Below, piece after piece: positions 32,649 through 44,968 of a DNA stretch of 64,000 bases. The first letter of the stretch is position 1. Each line of letters starts with the position of its first letter. The stretch lies in NCBI GenBank assembly GCA_037176705.1, contig JBAWUJ010000076.1:310001-374000 (forward strand). The letters are read 5' to 3'. Origin of the DNA: Molossus alvarezi. Lineage: Eukaryota; Chordata; Mammalia; Chiroptera; Molossidae. Under the pieces are notes generated by a model, which did no database searches, was not told the DNA's origin, and saw only the letters and a list, made by a program, of their open reading frames with translations. The translations under genes and the position numbers were made by a program.

Positions 32649-33118
32649 GTTGGCGGCCGCCTCCAGGCGCCCTAAGAGTCCAGCGCCTGGGCTGGCAGCC
32701 CCCCGGGCAGCCCCCCCGGCCGCCAGGCGGAGCGCGGACCGGCCCCTCTCAGCACTCGGGGACCCAGGCGCGCGGTCCATCCCGCCCAGCCTCGAACCAG
32801 GTCCTCACCGCGGAGCTCGGCAGGCAGCGCATGCGCAGTCCAGGGGCCCCAAGGTCTGCGCCTGGGGGGCCGGGGGTCCGCCCCTCGGGGCTGCGCTGCC
32901 CCACCGGCGGGCGCGGGCGCCCGCGAGTTGCGGCGCCTTGCTCGGCGGCCTGCTGGTGTGCGGCTGGGGCGTGCGGGGATCCCCTCTGGGCCCCAGATTC
33001 CCTCGCTCGGCCCCCGGCGTGGGCTGGGGCGCGTGCGTGCGTGGGCTGCGTGGCCCTCGGCCCGAAGCGCGGCAGGTGCGCAGCTGGCTGGCTGTGGGGG
33101 GACCAAAAAGGAGCGGCA

Positions 33119-33239
33119 AAAGCCTACAGCGCCCGGCATTCCCAGGCGGTCTCCCATCCAAGTCCTGACCGGGCCCGACCCTGCTTAGCTTCCCAGATCC
33201 CACGAGATCGGGCGCGTTCAGGGTGGTATGGCCGGAGAC
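33119..33239 (-). rRNA. 5S rRNA-like copy 57
   Basis: T109C. Promoter side: family C2. Confidence 0.86.
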
Positions 33240-33709
33240 GTTGGCGGCCGCCTCCAGGCGCCCTAAGAGTCCAGCGCCTGGGCTGGCAGCCCCCCGGGCA
33301 GCCCCCCCGGCCGCCAGGCGGAGCGCGGACCGGCCCCTCTCAGCTCTCGGGGACCCAGGCGCGCGGTCCGTCCCGCCCAGCCTCGAACCAGGTCCTCACC
33401 GCGGAGCTCGGCAGGCCGCGCATGCGCAGTCCAGGGGCCCCAAGGTCTGCGCCTGGGGGGCCGGGGGTCCGCCCCTCGGGGCTGCGCTGCCCCACCGGCG
33501 GGCGCGGGCGCCCGCGAGTTGCGGCGCCTTGCGCGGCGGCCTGCTGGTGTGCTGCTGGGGCGTGGGGGGATCCCCTCTGGGCCCCAGATTCCCTCGCTCG
33601 GCCCCCGGCGTGGGCTGGGGCGCGTGCGTGCGTGGGCTGCGTGGCCCTCGGCCCGAAGCGCGGCAGGTGCGCAGCTGGCTGGCTGTGGGGGGACCAAAAA
33701 GGAGCGGCA

Positions 33710-33830
33710 AAAGCCTACAGCACCCGGCATTCCCAGGCGGTCTCCCATCCAAGTCCTGACTGGGCCCGACCCTGCTTAGCTTCCCAGATCCCACGAGATC
33801 GGGCGCGTTCAGGGTGGTATGGCCGGAGAC
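33710..33830 (-). rRNA. 5S rRNA-like copy 58
   Basis: G70A at 33761, in the intermediate element. Promoter side: family D. Confidence 0.86.
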
Positions 33831-34301
33831 GTTGGCGGCCGCCTCCAGGCGCCCTAAGAGTCCAGCGCCGGGACTGGCAGCCCCCGGTCAGCCCCCCCGG
33901 CCGCCAGGCGGAGCGCGGACCGGCCCCTCTCAGCTCTCGGGGACCCAGGCGCGCGGTCCGTCCCGCCCAGCCTCGAACCAGGTCCTCACCGCGGAGCTCG
34001 GCAGGCAGCGCATGCGCTGTCCAGGGGCCACAAGGTCTGCGCCTGGGGGGCCGGGGGGTCCGCCCCACGGGGCTGCGCTGCCCCACCGGGGGGGGCGCGG
34101 GCGCCCGCGAGTTGCGGCGCCTTGCGCGGCGGCCTGCTGGTGTGCTGCTGGGGCGTGGGGGGTCCCCTCTGGGCCCCAGATTCCCTCGCTAGGCCCCCGG
34201 CGTGGGCTGGGGCGCGTGCGTGCGTGGGCTGCGTGGCCCTCGGCCCGAAGCGCGGCAGGTGCGCAGCTGGCTGGCTGTGGGGGGACCAAAAAGGAGCGGC
34301 A

Positions 34302-34422
34302 AAAGCCTACAGCACCCGGCATTCCCAGGCGGTCTCCCATCCAAGTCCTGACCGGGCCCGACCCTGCTTAGCTTCCCAGATCCCACGAGATCGGGCGCGT
34401 TCAGGGTGGTATGGCCGGAGAC
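34302..34422 (-). rRNA. 5S rRNA-like copy 59
   Basis: Array consensus. Promoter side: family F with G8. Confidence 0.86.
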
Positions 34423-34894
34423 GTTGGCGGCCGCCTCCAGGCGCCCTAAGAGTCCAGCGCCTGGGCTGGCAGCCCCCCGGGCAGCCCCCCCGGCCGCCAG
34501 GCGGAGCGCGGACCGGCCCCTCTCAGCTCTCGGGGACCCAGGCGCGCGGTCCGTCCCGCCCAGCCTCGAACCAGGTCCTCACCGCGGAGCTCGGCAGGCA
34601 GCGCATGCGCAGTCCAGGGTCCCCAAGGTCTGCGCCTGGGGGGCCGGGGGGTCCGCCCCACGGGGCTGCGCTGCCCCACCGGGGGGGGCGCGGGCGCCCG
34701 CGAGTTGCGGCGCCTTGCGCGGCGGCCTGCTGGTGTGCTGCTGGGGCGTGGGGGGTCCCCTCTGGGCCCCAGATTCCCTCGCTCGGCCCCCGGCGTGGGC
34801 TGGGGCGCGTGCGTGCGTGGGCTGCGTGGCCCTCGGCCCGAAGCGCGGCAGGTGCGCAGCTGGCTGGCTGTGGGGGGACCAAAAAGGAGCGGCA

Positions 34895-35015
34895 AAAGCC
34901 TACAGCACCCGGCATTCCCAGGCGGTCTCCCATCCAAGTCCTGACCGGGCCCGACCCTGCTTAGCTTCCCAGATCCCACGAGATCGGGCGCGTTCAGGGT
35001 GGTATGGCCGGAGAC
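34895..35015 (-). rRNA. 5S rRNA-like copy 60
   Basis: Array consensus. Promoter side: family E. Confidence 0.86.
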
Positions 35016-35484
35016 GTTGGCGGCCGCCTCCAGGCGCCCTAAGAGTCCAGCGCCTGGGCTGGCAGCCCCCCGGGCAGCTCCCCCGGCCGCCAGGCGGAGC
35101 GCGGACCGGCCCCTCTCAGCTCTCGGGGACCCAGGCGCGCGGTCCGTCCCGCCCAGCCTCGAACCAGGTCCTCACCGCGGAGCTCGGCAGGCAGCGCATG
35201 CGCAGTCCAGGGGCCCCAAGGTCTGCGCCTGGGGGGCCGGGGGTCCGCCCCTCGGGGCTGCGCTGCCCCACCTGCGGGCGCGGGCGCCCGCCAGTTGCGG
35301 CGCCTTGCGCGGCGGCCTGCTGGTGTGCTGCTGGGGCGTGCGGGGTCCCCTCTGGGCCCCAGATTCCCTCGCTCGGCCCCCGGCGTGGGCTGGGGCGCGT
35401 GCGTGCGTGGGCTGCATGGCCCTCGGCCCGAAGCGCGGCAGGTGCGCAGCTGGCTGGCTGTGGGGGGACCAAAAAGGAGCGGCA

Positions 35485-35605
35485 AAAGCCTACAGCACCC
35501 GGCATTCCCAGGCGGTCTCCCATCCAAGTCCTGACCGGGCCCGACCCTGCTTAGCTTCCCAGAACCCACGAGATCGGGCGCGTTCAGGGTGGTATGGCCG
35601 GAGAC
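35485..35605 (-). rRNA. 5S rRNA-like copy 61
   Basis: A42T at 35564. Promoter side: recombinant family D. Confidence 0.86.
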
Positions 35606-36077
35606 GTTGGCGGCCGCCTCCAGGCGCCCTAAGAGTCCAGCGCCGGGGCTGGCAGCCCCCCGGGCAGCCCCCCCGGCCGCCAGGCGGAGCGCGGACCGGC
35701 CCCTCTCAGCTCTCGGGGACCCAGGCGCGCGGTCCGTCCCGCCCAGCCTCGAACCAGGTCCTCACCGCGGAGCTCGGCAGGCAGCGCATGCGCTGTCCAG
35801 GGGCCACAAGGTCTGCGCCTGGGGGGCCGGGGGGTCCGCCCCACGGGGCTGCGCTGCCCCACCGGGGGGGGCGCGGGCGCCCGCGAGTTGCGGCGCCTTG
35901 CGCGGCGGCCTGCTGGTGTGCTGCTGGGGCGTGGGGGGTCCCCTCTGGGCCCCAGATTCCCTCGCTAGGCCCCCGGCGTGGGCTGGGGCGCGTGCGTGCG
36001 TGGGCTGCGTGGCCCTCGGCCCGAAGCGCGGCAGGTGCGCAGCTGGCTGGCTGTGGGGGGACCAAAAAGGAGCGGCA

Positions 36078-36198
36078 AAAGCCTACAGCACCCGGCATTC
36101 CCAGGCGGTCTCCCATCCAAGTCCTGACCGGGCCCGACCCTGCTTAGCTTCCCAGATCCCACGAGATCGGGCGCGTTCAGGGTGGTATGGCCGGAGAC
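36078..36198 (-). rRNA. 5S rRNA-like copy 62
   Basis: Array consensus. Promoter side: family F with G9. Confidence 0.86.
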
Positions 36199-36671
36199 GT
36201 TGGCGGCCGCCTCCAGGCGCCCTAAGAGTCCAGCGCCTGGGCTGGCAGCCCCCCGGGCAGCCCCCCCGGCCGCCAGGCGGAGCGCGGACCGGCCCCTCTC
36301 AGCTCTCGGGGACCCAGGCGCGCGGTCCGTCCCGCCCAGCCTCGAACCAGGTCCTCACCGCGGAGCTCGGCAGGCAGCGCATGCGCAGTCCAGGGTCCCC
36401 AAGGTCTGCGCCTGGGGGGCCGGGGGGTCCGCCCCACGGGGCTGCGCTGCCCCACCGGGGGGGGGCGCGGGCGCCCGCGAGTTGCGGCGCCTTGCGCGGC
36501 GGCCTGCTGGTGTGCTGCTGGGGCGTGGGGGGTCCCCTCTGGGCCCCAGATTCCCTCGCTCGGCCCCCGGCGTGGGCTGGGGCGCGTGCGTGCGTGGGCT
36601 GCGTGGCCCTCGGCCCGAAGCGCGGCAGGTGCGCAGCTGGCTGGCTGTGGGGGTACCAAAAAGGAGCGGCA

Positions 36672-36792
36672 AAAGCCTACAGCACCCGGCATTCCCAGGC
36701 GGTCTCCCATCCAAGTCCTGACCGGGCCCGACCCTGCTTAGCTTCCCAGATCCCACGAGATCGGGCGCGTTCAGGGTGGTATGGCCGGAGAC
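36672..36792 (-). rRNA. 5S rRNA-like copy 63
   Basis: Array consensus, GGTACC in 3' flank. Promoter side: family B. Confidence 0.86.
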
Positions 36793-37262
36793 GTTGGCGG
36801 CCGCCTCCAGGCGCCCTAAGAGTCCAGCGCCTGGGCTGGCAGCCCCCCGGGCAGCCCCCCCGGCCGCCAGGCGGAGCGCGGACCGGCCCCTCTCAGCACT
36901 CGGGGACCCAGGCGCGCGGTCCGTCCCGCCCAGCCTCGAACCAGGTCCTCACCGCGGAGCTCGGCAGGCAGCGCATGCGCAGTCCAGGGGCCCCAAGGTC
37001 TGCGCCTGGGGGGCCGGGGGTCCGCCCCTCGGGGCTGCGCTGCCCCACCGGCGGGCGCGGGCGCCCGCGAGTTGCGGCGCCTTGCTCGGCGGCCTGCTGG
37101 TGTGCGGCTGGGGCGTGCGGGGATCCCCTCTGGGCCCCAGATTCCCTCGCTCGGCCCCCGGCGTGGGCTGGGGCGCGTGCGTGCGTGGGCTGCGTGGCCC
37201 TCGGCCCGAAGCGCGGCAGGTGCGCAGCTGGCTGGCTGTGGGGGGACCAAAAAGGAGCGGCA

Positions 37263-37383
37263 AAAGCCTACAGCGCCCGGCATTCCCAGGCGGTCTCCCA
37301 TCCAAGTCCTGACCGGGCCCGACCCTGCTTAGCTTCCCAGATCCCACGAGATCGGGCGCGTTCAGGGTGGTATGGCCGGAGAC
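37263..37383 (-). rRNA. 5S rRNA-like copy 64
   Basis: T109C. Promoter side: family B. Confidence 0.86.
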
Positions 37384-37853
37384 GTTGGCGGCCGCCTCCA
37401 GGCGCCCTAAGAGTCCAGCGCCTGGGCTGGCAGCCCCCCGGGCAGCCCCCCCGGCCGCCAGGCGGAGCGCGGACCGGCCCCTCTCAGCACTCGGGGACCC
37501 AGGCGCGCGGTCCATCCCGCCCAGCCTCGAACCAGGTCCTCACCGCGGAGCTCGGCAGGCAGCGCATGCGCAGTCCAGGGGCCCCAAGGTCTGCGCCTGG
37601 GGGGCCGGGGGTCCGCCCCTCGGGGCTGCGCTGCCCCACCGGCGGGCGCGGGCGCCCGCGAGTTGCGGCGCCTTGCTCGGCGGCCTGCTGGTGTGCGGCT
37701 GGGGCGTGCGGGGATCCCCTCTGGGCCCCAGATTCCCTCGCTCGGCCCCCGGCGTGGGCTGGGGCGCGTGCGTGCGTGGGCTGCGTGGCCCTCGGCCCGA
37801 AGCGCGGCAGGTGCGCAGCTGGCTGGCTGTGGGGGGACCAAAAAGGAGCGGCA

Positions 37854-37974
37854 AAAGCCTACAGCGCCCGGCATTCCCAGGCGGTCTCCCATCCAAGTCC
37901 TGACCGGGCCCGACCCTGCTTAGCTTCCCAGATCCCACGAGATCGGGCGCGTTCAGGGTGGTATGGCCGGAGAC
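37854..37974 (-). rRNA. 5S rRNA-like copy 65
   Basis: T109C. Promoter side: family C2. Confidence 0.86.
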
Positions 37975-38444
37975 GTTGGCGGCCGCCTCCAGGCGCCCTA
38001 AGAGTCCAGCGCCTGGGCTGGCAGCCCCCCGGGCAGCCCCCCCGGCCGCCAGGCGGAGCGCGGACCGGCCCCTCTCAGCTCTCGGGGACCCAGGCGCGCG
38101 GTCCGTCCCGCCCAGCCTCGAACCAGGTCCTCACCGCGGAGCTCGGCAGGCCGCGCATGCGCAGTCCAGGGGCCCCAAGGTCTGCGCCTGGGGGGCCGGG
38201 GGTCCGCCCCTCGGGGCTGCGCTGCCCCACCGGCGGGCGCGGGCGCCCGCGAGTTGCGGCGCCTTGCGCGGCGGCCTGCTGGTGTGCTGCTGGGGCGTGG
38301 GGGGATCCCCTCTGGGCCCCAGATTCCCTCGCTCGGCCCCCGGCGTGGGCTGGGGCGCGTGCGTGCGTGGGCTGCGTGGCCCTCGGCCCGAAGCGCGGCA
38401 GGTGCGCAGCTGGCTGGCTGTGGGGGGACCAAAAAGGAGCGGCA

Positions 38445-38565
38445 AAAGCCTACAGCACCCGGCATTCCCAGGCGGTCTCCCATCCAAGTCCTGACCGGGC
38501 CCGACCCTGCTTAGCTTCCCAGATCCCACGAGATCGGGCGCGTTCAGGGTGGTATGGCCGGAGAC
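38445..38565 (-). rRNA. 5S rRNA-like copy 66
   Basis: Array consensus; lacks the G70A of its counterparts, copies 58 and 100. Promoter side: family D. Confidence 0.86.
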
Positions 38566-39036
38566 GTTGGCGGCCGCCTCCAGGCGCCCTAAGAGTCCAG
38601 CGCCGGGACTGGCAGCCCCCGGGCAGCCCCCCCGGCCGCCAGGCGGAGCGCGGACCGGCCCCTCTCAGCTCTCGGGGACCCAGGCGCGCGGTCCGTCCCG
38701 CCCAGCCTCGAACCAGGTCCTCACCGCGGAGCTCGGCAGGCAGCGCATGCGCTGTCCAGGGGCCACAAGGTCTGCGCCTGGGGGGCCGGGGGGTCCGCCC
38801 CACGGGGCTGCGCTGCCCCACCGGGGGGGGCGCGGGCGCCCGCGAGTTGCGGCGCCTTGCGCGGCGGCCTGCTGGTGTGCTGCTGGGGCGTGGGGGGTCC
38901 CCTCTGGGCCCCAGATTCCCTCGCTAGGCCCCCGGCGTGGGCTGGGGCGCGTGCGTGCGTGGGCTGCGTGGCCCTCGGCCCGAAGCGCGGCAGGTGCGCA
39001 GCTGGCTGGCTGTGGGGGGACCAAAAAGGAGCGGCA

Positions 39037-39157
39037 AAAGCCTACAGCACCCGGCATTCCCAGGCGGTCTCCCATCCAAGTCCTGACCGGGCCCGACCCT
39101 GCTTAGCTTCCCAGATCCCACGAGATCGGGCGCGTTCAGGGTGGTATGGCCGGAGAC
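39037..39157 (-). rRNA. 5S rRNA-like copy 67
   Basis: Array consensus. Promoter side: family F with G8. Confidence 0.86.
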
Positions 39158-39629
39158 GTTGGCGGCCGCCTCCAGGCGCCCTAAGAGTCCAGCGCCTGGG
39201 CTGGCAGCCCCCCGGGCAGCCCCCCCGGCCGCCAGGCGGAGCGCGGACCGGCCCCTCTCAGCTCTCGGGGACCCAGGCGCGCGGTCCGTCCCGCCCAGCC
39301 TCGAACCAGGTCCTCACCGCGGAGCTCGGCAGGCAGCGCATGCGCAGTCCAGGGTCCCCAAGGTCTGCGCCTGGGGGGCCGGGGGGTCCGCCCCACGGGG
39401 CTGCGCTGCCCCACCGGGGGGGGCGCGGGCGCCCGCGAGTTGCGGCGCCTTGCGCGGCGGCCTGCTGGTGTGCTGCTGGGGCGTGGGGGGTCCCCTCTGG
39501 GCCCCAGATTCCCTCGCTCGGCCCCCGGCGTGGGCTGGGGCGCGTGCGTGCGTGGGCTGCGTGGCCCTCGGCCCGAAGCGCGGCAGGTGCGCAGCTGGCT
39601 GGCTGTGGGGGGACCAAAAAGGAGCGGCA

Positions 39630-39750
39630 AAAGCCTACAGCACCCGGCATTCCCAGGCGGTCTCCCATCCAAGTCCTGACCGGGCCCGACCCTGCTTAGC
39701 TTCCCAGATCCCACGAGATCGGGCGCGTTCAGGGTGGTATGGCCGGAGAC
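39630..39750 (-). rRNA. 5S rRNA-like copy 68
   Basis: Array consensus. Promoter side: family E. Confidence 0.86.
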
Positions 39751-40219
39751 GTTGGCGGCCGCCTCCAGGCGCCCTAAGAGTCCAGCGCCTGGGCTGGCAG
39801 CCCCCCGGGCAGCTCCCCCGGCCGCCAGGCGGAGCGCGGACCGGCCCCTCTCAGCTCTCGGGGACCCAGGCGCGCGGTCCGTCCCGCCCAGCCTCGAACC
39901 AGGTCCTCACCGCGGAGCTCGGCAGGCAGCGCATGCGCAGTCCAGGGGCCCCAAGGTCTGCGCCTGGGGGGCCGGGGGTCCGCCCCTCGGGGCTGCGCTG
40001 CCCCACCTGCGGGCGCGGGCGCCCGCCAGTTGCGGCGCCTTGCGCGGCGGCCTGCTGGTGTGCTGCTGGGGCGTGCGGGGTCCCCTCTGGGCCCCAGATT
40101 CCCTCGCTCGGCCCCCGGCGTGGGCTGGGGCGCGTGCGTGCGTGGGCTGCATGGCCCTCGGCCCGAAGCGCGGCAGGTGCGCAGCTGGCTGGCTGTGGGG
40201 GGACCAAAAAGGAGCGGCA

Positions 40220-40340
40220 AAAGCCTACAGCACCCGGCATTCCCAGGCGGTCTCCCATCCAAGTCCTGACCGGGCCCGACCCTGCTTAGCTTCCCAGAAC
40301 CCACGAGATCGGGCGCGTTCAGGGTGGTATGGCCGGAGAC
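40220..40340 (-). rRNA. 5S rRNA-like copy 69
   Basis: A42T at 40299. Promoter side: family G. Confidence 0.86.
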
Positions 40341-40812
40341 GTTGGCGGCCGCCTCCAGGCGCCCTAAGAGTCCAGCGCCGGGGCTGGCAGCCCCCCGGGC
40401 AGCCCCCCCGGCCGCCAGGCGGAGCGCGGACCGGCCCCTCTCAGCTCTCGGGGACCCAGGCGCGCGGTCCGTCCCGCCCAGCCTCGAACCAGGTCCTCAC
40501 CGCGGAGCTCGGCAGGCCGCGCATGCGCAGTCCAGGGGCCCCAAGGTCTGCGCCTGGGGGGCCGGGGGTCCGCCCCTCGGGGCTGCGCTGCCCCACCGGG
40601 GGGGGCGCGGGCGCCCGCGAGTTGCGGCGCCTTGCTCGGCGGCCTGCTGGTGTGCGGCTGGGGCGTGCGGGGATCCCCTCTGGGCCCCAGATTCCCTCGC
40701 TCGGCCCCCGGCGTGGGCTGGGGCGCGTGCGTGCGTGGGCTGCGTGGCCCTCGGCCCGAAGCGCGGCAGGTGCGCAGCTGGCTGGCTGTGGGGGGACCAA
40801 AAAGGAGCGGCA

Positions 40813-40933
40813 AAAGCCTACAGCACCCGGCATTCCCAGGCGGTCTCCCATCCAAGTCCTGACCGGGCCCGACCCTGCTTAGCTTCCCAGATCCCACGAG
40901 ATCGGGCGCGTTCAGGGTGGTATGGCCGGAGAC
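40813..40933 (-). rRNA. 5S rRNA-like copy 70
   Basis: Array consensus. Promoter side: family A with CCGGGGCTGG. Confidence 0.86.
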
Positions 40934-41403
40934 GTTGGCGGCCGCCTCCAGGCGCCCTAAGAGTCCAGCGCCGGGGCTGGCAGCCCCCCGGGCAGCCCCC
41001 CCGGCCGCCAGGCGGAGCGCGGACCGGCCCCTCTCAGCTCTCGGGGACCCAGGCGCGCGGTCCGTCCCGCCCAGCCTCGAACCAGGTCCTCACCGCGGAG
41101 CTCGGCAGGCCGCGCATGCGCAGTCCAGGGGCCCCAAGGTCTGCGCCTGGGGGGCCGGGGGGTCCGCCCCACGGGGCTGCGCTGCCCCACCGGCGGGCGC
41201 GGGCGCCCGCGAGTTGCGGCGCCTTGCGCGGCGGCCTGCTGGTGTGCTGCTGGGGCGTGGGGGGTCCCCTCTGGGCCCCAGATTCCCTCGCTCGGCCCCC
41301 GGCGTGGGCTGGGGCGCGTGCGTGCGTGGGCTGCGTGGCCCTCGGCCCGAAGCGCGGCAGGTGCGCAGCTGGCTGACTATGGGGGGACCAAAAAGGAGCG
41401 GCA

Positions 41404-41524
41404 AAAGCCTACAGCACCCGGCATTCCCAGGCGGTCTCCCATCCAAGTCCTGACCGGGCCCGACCCTGCTTAGCTTCCCAGATCCCACGAGATCGGGCGC
41501 GTTCAGGGTGGTATGGCCGGAGAC
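41404..41524 (-). rRNA. 5S rRNA-like copy 71
   Basis: Array consensus, GCTGACTATG in 3' flank. Promoter side: family A. Confidence 0.86.
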
Positions 41525-41993
41525 GTTGGCGGCCGCCTCCAGGCGCCCTAAGAGTCCAGCGCCTGGGCTGGCAGCCCCCCGGGCAGCCCCCCGGCCGCCA
41601 GGCGGAGCGCGGACCGGCCCCTCTCAGCTCTCGGGGACCCAGGCGCGCGGTCCGTCCCGCCCAGCCTCGAACCAGGTCCTCACCGCGGAGCTCGGCAGGC
41701 CGCGCATGCGCAGTCCAGGGGCCCCAAGGTCTGCGCCTGGGGGGCCGGGGGGTCCGCCCCACGGGGCTGCGCTGCCCCACCGGCGGGCGCGGGCGCCCGC
41801 GAGTTGCGGCGCCTTGCGCGGCGGCCTGCTGGTGTGCTGCTGGGGCGTGGGGGGTCCCCTCTGGGCCCCAGATTCCCTCGCTCGGCCCCCGGCGTGGGCT
41901 GGGGCGCGTGCGTGCGTGGGCTGCGTGGCCCTCGGCCCGAAGCGCGGCAGGTGCGCAGCTGGCTGGCTGTGGGGGGACCAAAAAGGAGCGGCA

Positions 41994-42114
41994 AAAGCCT
42001 ACAGCACCCGGCATTCCCAGGCGGTCTCCCATCCAAGTCCTGACCGGGCCCGACCCTGCTTAGCTTCCCAGATCCCACGAGATCGGGCGCGTTCAGGGTG
42101 GTATGGCCGGAGAC
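41994..42114 (-). rRNA. 5S rRNA-like copy 72
   Basis: Array consensus. Promoter side: family B. Confidence 0.86.
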
Positions 42115-42584
42115 GTTGGCGGCCGCCTCCAGGCGCCCTAAGAGTCCAGCGCCTGGGCTGGCAGCCCCCCGGGCAGCCCCCCCGGCCGCCAGGCGGAGCG
42201 CGGACCGGCCCCTCTCAGCACTCGGGGACCCAGGCGCGCGGTCCGTCCCGCCCAGCCTCGAACCAGGTCCTCACCGCGGAGCTCGGCAGGCAGCGCATGC
42301 GCAGTCCAGGGGCCCCAAGGTCTGCGCCTGGGGGGCCGGGGGTCCGCCCCTCGGGGCTGCGCTGCCCCACCGGCGGGCGCGGGCGCCCGCGAGTTGCGGC
42401 GCCTTGCTCGGCGGCCTGCTGGTGTGCGGCTGGGGCGTGCGGGGATCCCCTCTGGGCCCCAGATTCCCTCGCTCGGCCCCCGGCGTGGGCTGGGGCGCGT
42501 GCGTGCGTGGGCTGCGTGGCCCTCGGCCCGAAGCGCGGCAGGTGCGCAGCTGGCTGGCTGTGGGGGGACCAAAAAGGAGCGGCA

Positions 42585-42705
42585 AAAGCCTACAGCGCCC
42601 GGCATTCCCAGGCGGTCTCCCATCCAAGTCCTGACCGGGCCCGACCCTGCTTAGCTTCCCAGATCCCACGAGATCGGGCGCGTTCAGGGTGGTATGGCCG
42701 GAGAC
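42585..42705 (-). rRNA. 5S rRNA-like copy 73
   Basis: T109C. Promoter side: family A. Confidence 0.86.
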
Positions 42706-43175
42706 GTTGGCGGCCGCCTCCAGGCGCCCTAAGAGTCCAGCGCCTGGGCTGGCAGCCCCCCGGGCAGCCCCCCCGGCCGCCAGGCGGAGCGCGGACCGGC
42801 CCCTCTCAGCTCTCGGGGACCCAGGCGCGCGGTCCGTCCCGCCCAGCCTCGAACCAGGTCCTCACCGCGGAGCTCGGCAGGCCGCGCATGCGCAGTCCAG
42901 GGGCCCCAAGGTCTGCGCCTGGGGGGCCGGGGGGTCCGCCCCACGGGGCTGCGCTGCCCCACCGGCGGGCGCGGGCGCCCGCGAGTTGCGGCGCCTTGCG
43001 CGGCGGCCTGCTGGTGTGCTGCTGGGGCGTGGGGGGTCCCCTCTGGGCCCCAGATTCCCTCGCTCGGCCCCCGGCGTGGGCTGGGGCGCGTGCGTGCGTG
43101 GGCTGCGTGGCCCTCGGCCCGAAGCGCGGCAGGTGCGCAGCTGGCTGGCTGTGGGGGGACCAAAAAGGAGCGGCA

Positions 43176-43296
43176 AAAGCCTACAGCACCCGGCATTCCC
43201 AGGCGGTCTCCCATCCAAGTCCTGACCGGGCCCGACCCTGCTTAGCTTCCCAGATCCCACGAGATCGGGCGCGTTCAGGGTGGTATGGCCGGAGAC
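43176..43296 (-). rRNA. 5S rRNA-like copy 74
   Basis: Array consensus. Promoter side: family E lacking CATGG. Confidence 0.86.
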
Positions 43297-43765
43297 GTTG
43301 GCGGCCGCCTCCAGGCGCCCTAAGAGTCCAGCGCCTGGGCTGGCAGCCCCCCGGGCAGCTCCCCCGGCCGCCAGGCGGAGCGCGGACCGGCCCCTCTCAG
43401 CTCTCGGGGACCCAGGCGCGCGGTCCGTCCCGCCCAGCCTCGAACCAGGTCCTCACCGCGGAGCTCGGCAGGCAGCGCATGCGCAGTCCAGGGGCCCCAA
43501 GGTCTGCGCCTGGGGGGCCGGGGGTCCGCCCCTCGGGGCTGCGCTGCCCCACCTGCGGGCGCGGGCGCCCGCCAGTTGCGGCGCCTTGCGCGGCGGCCTG
43601 CTGGTGTGCTGCTGGGGCGTGCGGGGTCCCCTCTGGGCCCCAGATTCCCTCGCTCGGCCCCCGGCGTGGGCTGGGGCGCGTGCGTGCGTGGGCTGCGTGG
43701 CCCTCGGCCCGAAGCGCGGCAGGTGCGCAGCTGGCTGGCTGTGGGGGGACCAAAAAGGAGCGGCA

Positions 43766-43886
43766 AAAGCCTACAGCACCCGGCATTCCCAGGCGGTCTC
43801 CCATCCAAGTCCTGACCGGGCCCGACCCTGCTTAGCTTCCCAGATCCCACGAGATCGGGCGCGTTCAGGGTGGTATGGCCGGAGAC
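43766..43886 (-). rRNA. 5S rRNA-like copy 75
   Basis: Array consensus; no A42T although it follows a family E flank. Promoter side: the 612-bp family B monomer. Confidence 0.86.
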
Positions 43887-44311
43887 GTTGGCGGCCGCCT
43901 CCAGGCGCCCTAAGAGTCCAGCGCCTGGGCTGGCAGCCCCCCGGGCAGCCCCCCCGGCCGCCAGGCGGAGCGCGGACCGGCCCCTCTCAGCACTCGGGGA
44001 CCCAGGCGCGCGGTCCATCCCGCCCAGCCTCGAACCAGGTCCTCACCGCGGAGCTCGGCAGGCAGCGCATGCGCAGTCCAGGGGCCCCAAGGTCTGCGCC
44101 TGGGGGGCCGGGGGTCCGCCCCTCGGGGCTGCGCTGCCCCACCGGCGGGCGCGGGCGCCCGCGAGTTGCGGCGCCTTGCTCGGCGGCCTGCTGGTGTGCG
44201 GCTGGGGCTTGCGGGGATCCCCTCTGGGCCCCAGATTCCCTCGCTCGGCCCCCGGCGTGGGCTGGGGCGCGTGCGTGCGTGGGCTGCGTGGCCCTCGGCC
44301 CGAAGCGCGGC

Positions 44312-44353
44312 AGGTGCGCAGCTGGCTGGCTGAGGTGCGCAGCTGGCTGGCTG
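44312..44353. repeat. private 21-bp perfect tandem duplication
   Basis: Two identical 21-bp units (44312-44332 and 44333-44353), AGGTGCGC...GGCTG, lie in the spacer 24 bp beyond the 3' end of 5S copy 76. All other monomers have one unit. It makes this monomer 612 bp instead of 591 bp. Confidence 0.95.
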
Positions 44354-44377
44354 TGGGGGGACCAAAAAGGAGCGGCA

Positions 44378-44498
44378 AAAGCCTACAGCGCCCGGCATTC
44401 CCAGGCGGTCTCCCATCCAAGTCCTGACCGGGCCCGACCCTGCTTAGCTTCCCAGATCCCACGAGATCGGGCGCGTTCAGGGTGGTATGGCCGGAGAC
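44378..44498 (-). rRNA. 5S rRNA-like copy 76
   Basis: T109C. The 21-bp duplication lies in its 3' flank. Promoter side: family A with a G7 run (44721-44727). Confidence 0.86.
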
Positions 44499-44968
44499 GT
44501 TGGCGGCCGCCTCCAGGCGCCCTAAGAGTCCAGCGCCTGGGCTGGCAGCCCCCCGGGCAGCCCCCCGGCCGCCAGGCGGAGCGCGGACCGGCCCCTCTCA
44601 GCTCTCGGGGACCCAGGCGCGCGGTCCGTCCCGCCCAGCCTCGAACCAGGTCCTCACCGCGGAGCTCGGCAGGCCGCGCATGCGCAGTCCAGGGGCCCCA
44701 AGGTCTGCGCCTGGGGGGCCGGGGGGGTCCGCCCCACGGGGCTGCGCTGCCCCACCGGCGGGCGCGGGCGCCCGCGAGTTGCGGCGCCTTGCGCGGCGGC
44801 CTGCTGGTGTGCTGCTGGGGCGTGGGGGGTCCCCTCTGGGCCCCAGATTCCCTCGCTCGGCCCCCGGCGTGGGCTGGGGCGCGTGCGTGCGTGGGCTGCG
44901 TGGCCCTCGGCCCGAAGCGCGGCAGGTGCGCAGCTGGCTGACTATGGGGGGACCAAAAAGGAGCGGCA

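Larger units (their letters stand above)
31447..36181 (-). repeat. 8-monomer block, copy 1 (4735 bp)
   Basis: Order F B B C2 D F E D with spacings 594, 591, 591, 591, 592, 593, 590 and 593 bp. G70A in the 5S copy at 33710-33830 is shared with the distant copy starting at 56313, not with the adjacent one. Confidence 0.8.
36182..40916 (-). repeat. 8-monomer block, copy 2 (4735 bp)
   Basis: Same order as 31447-36181 for seven monomers. The eighth (40324) is family G instead of D. Total length is unchanged because both types are 593 bp. Confidence 0.75.
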
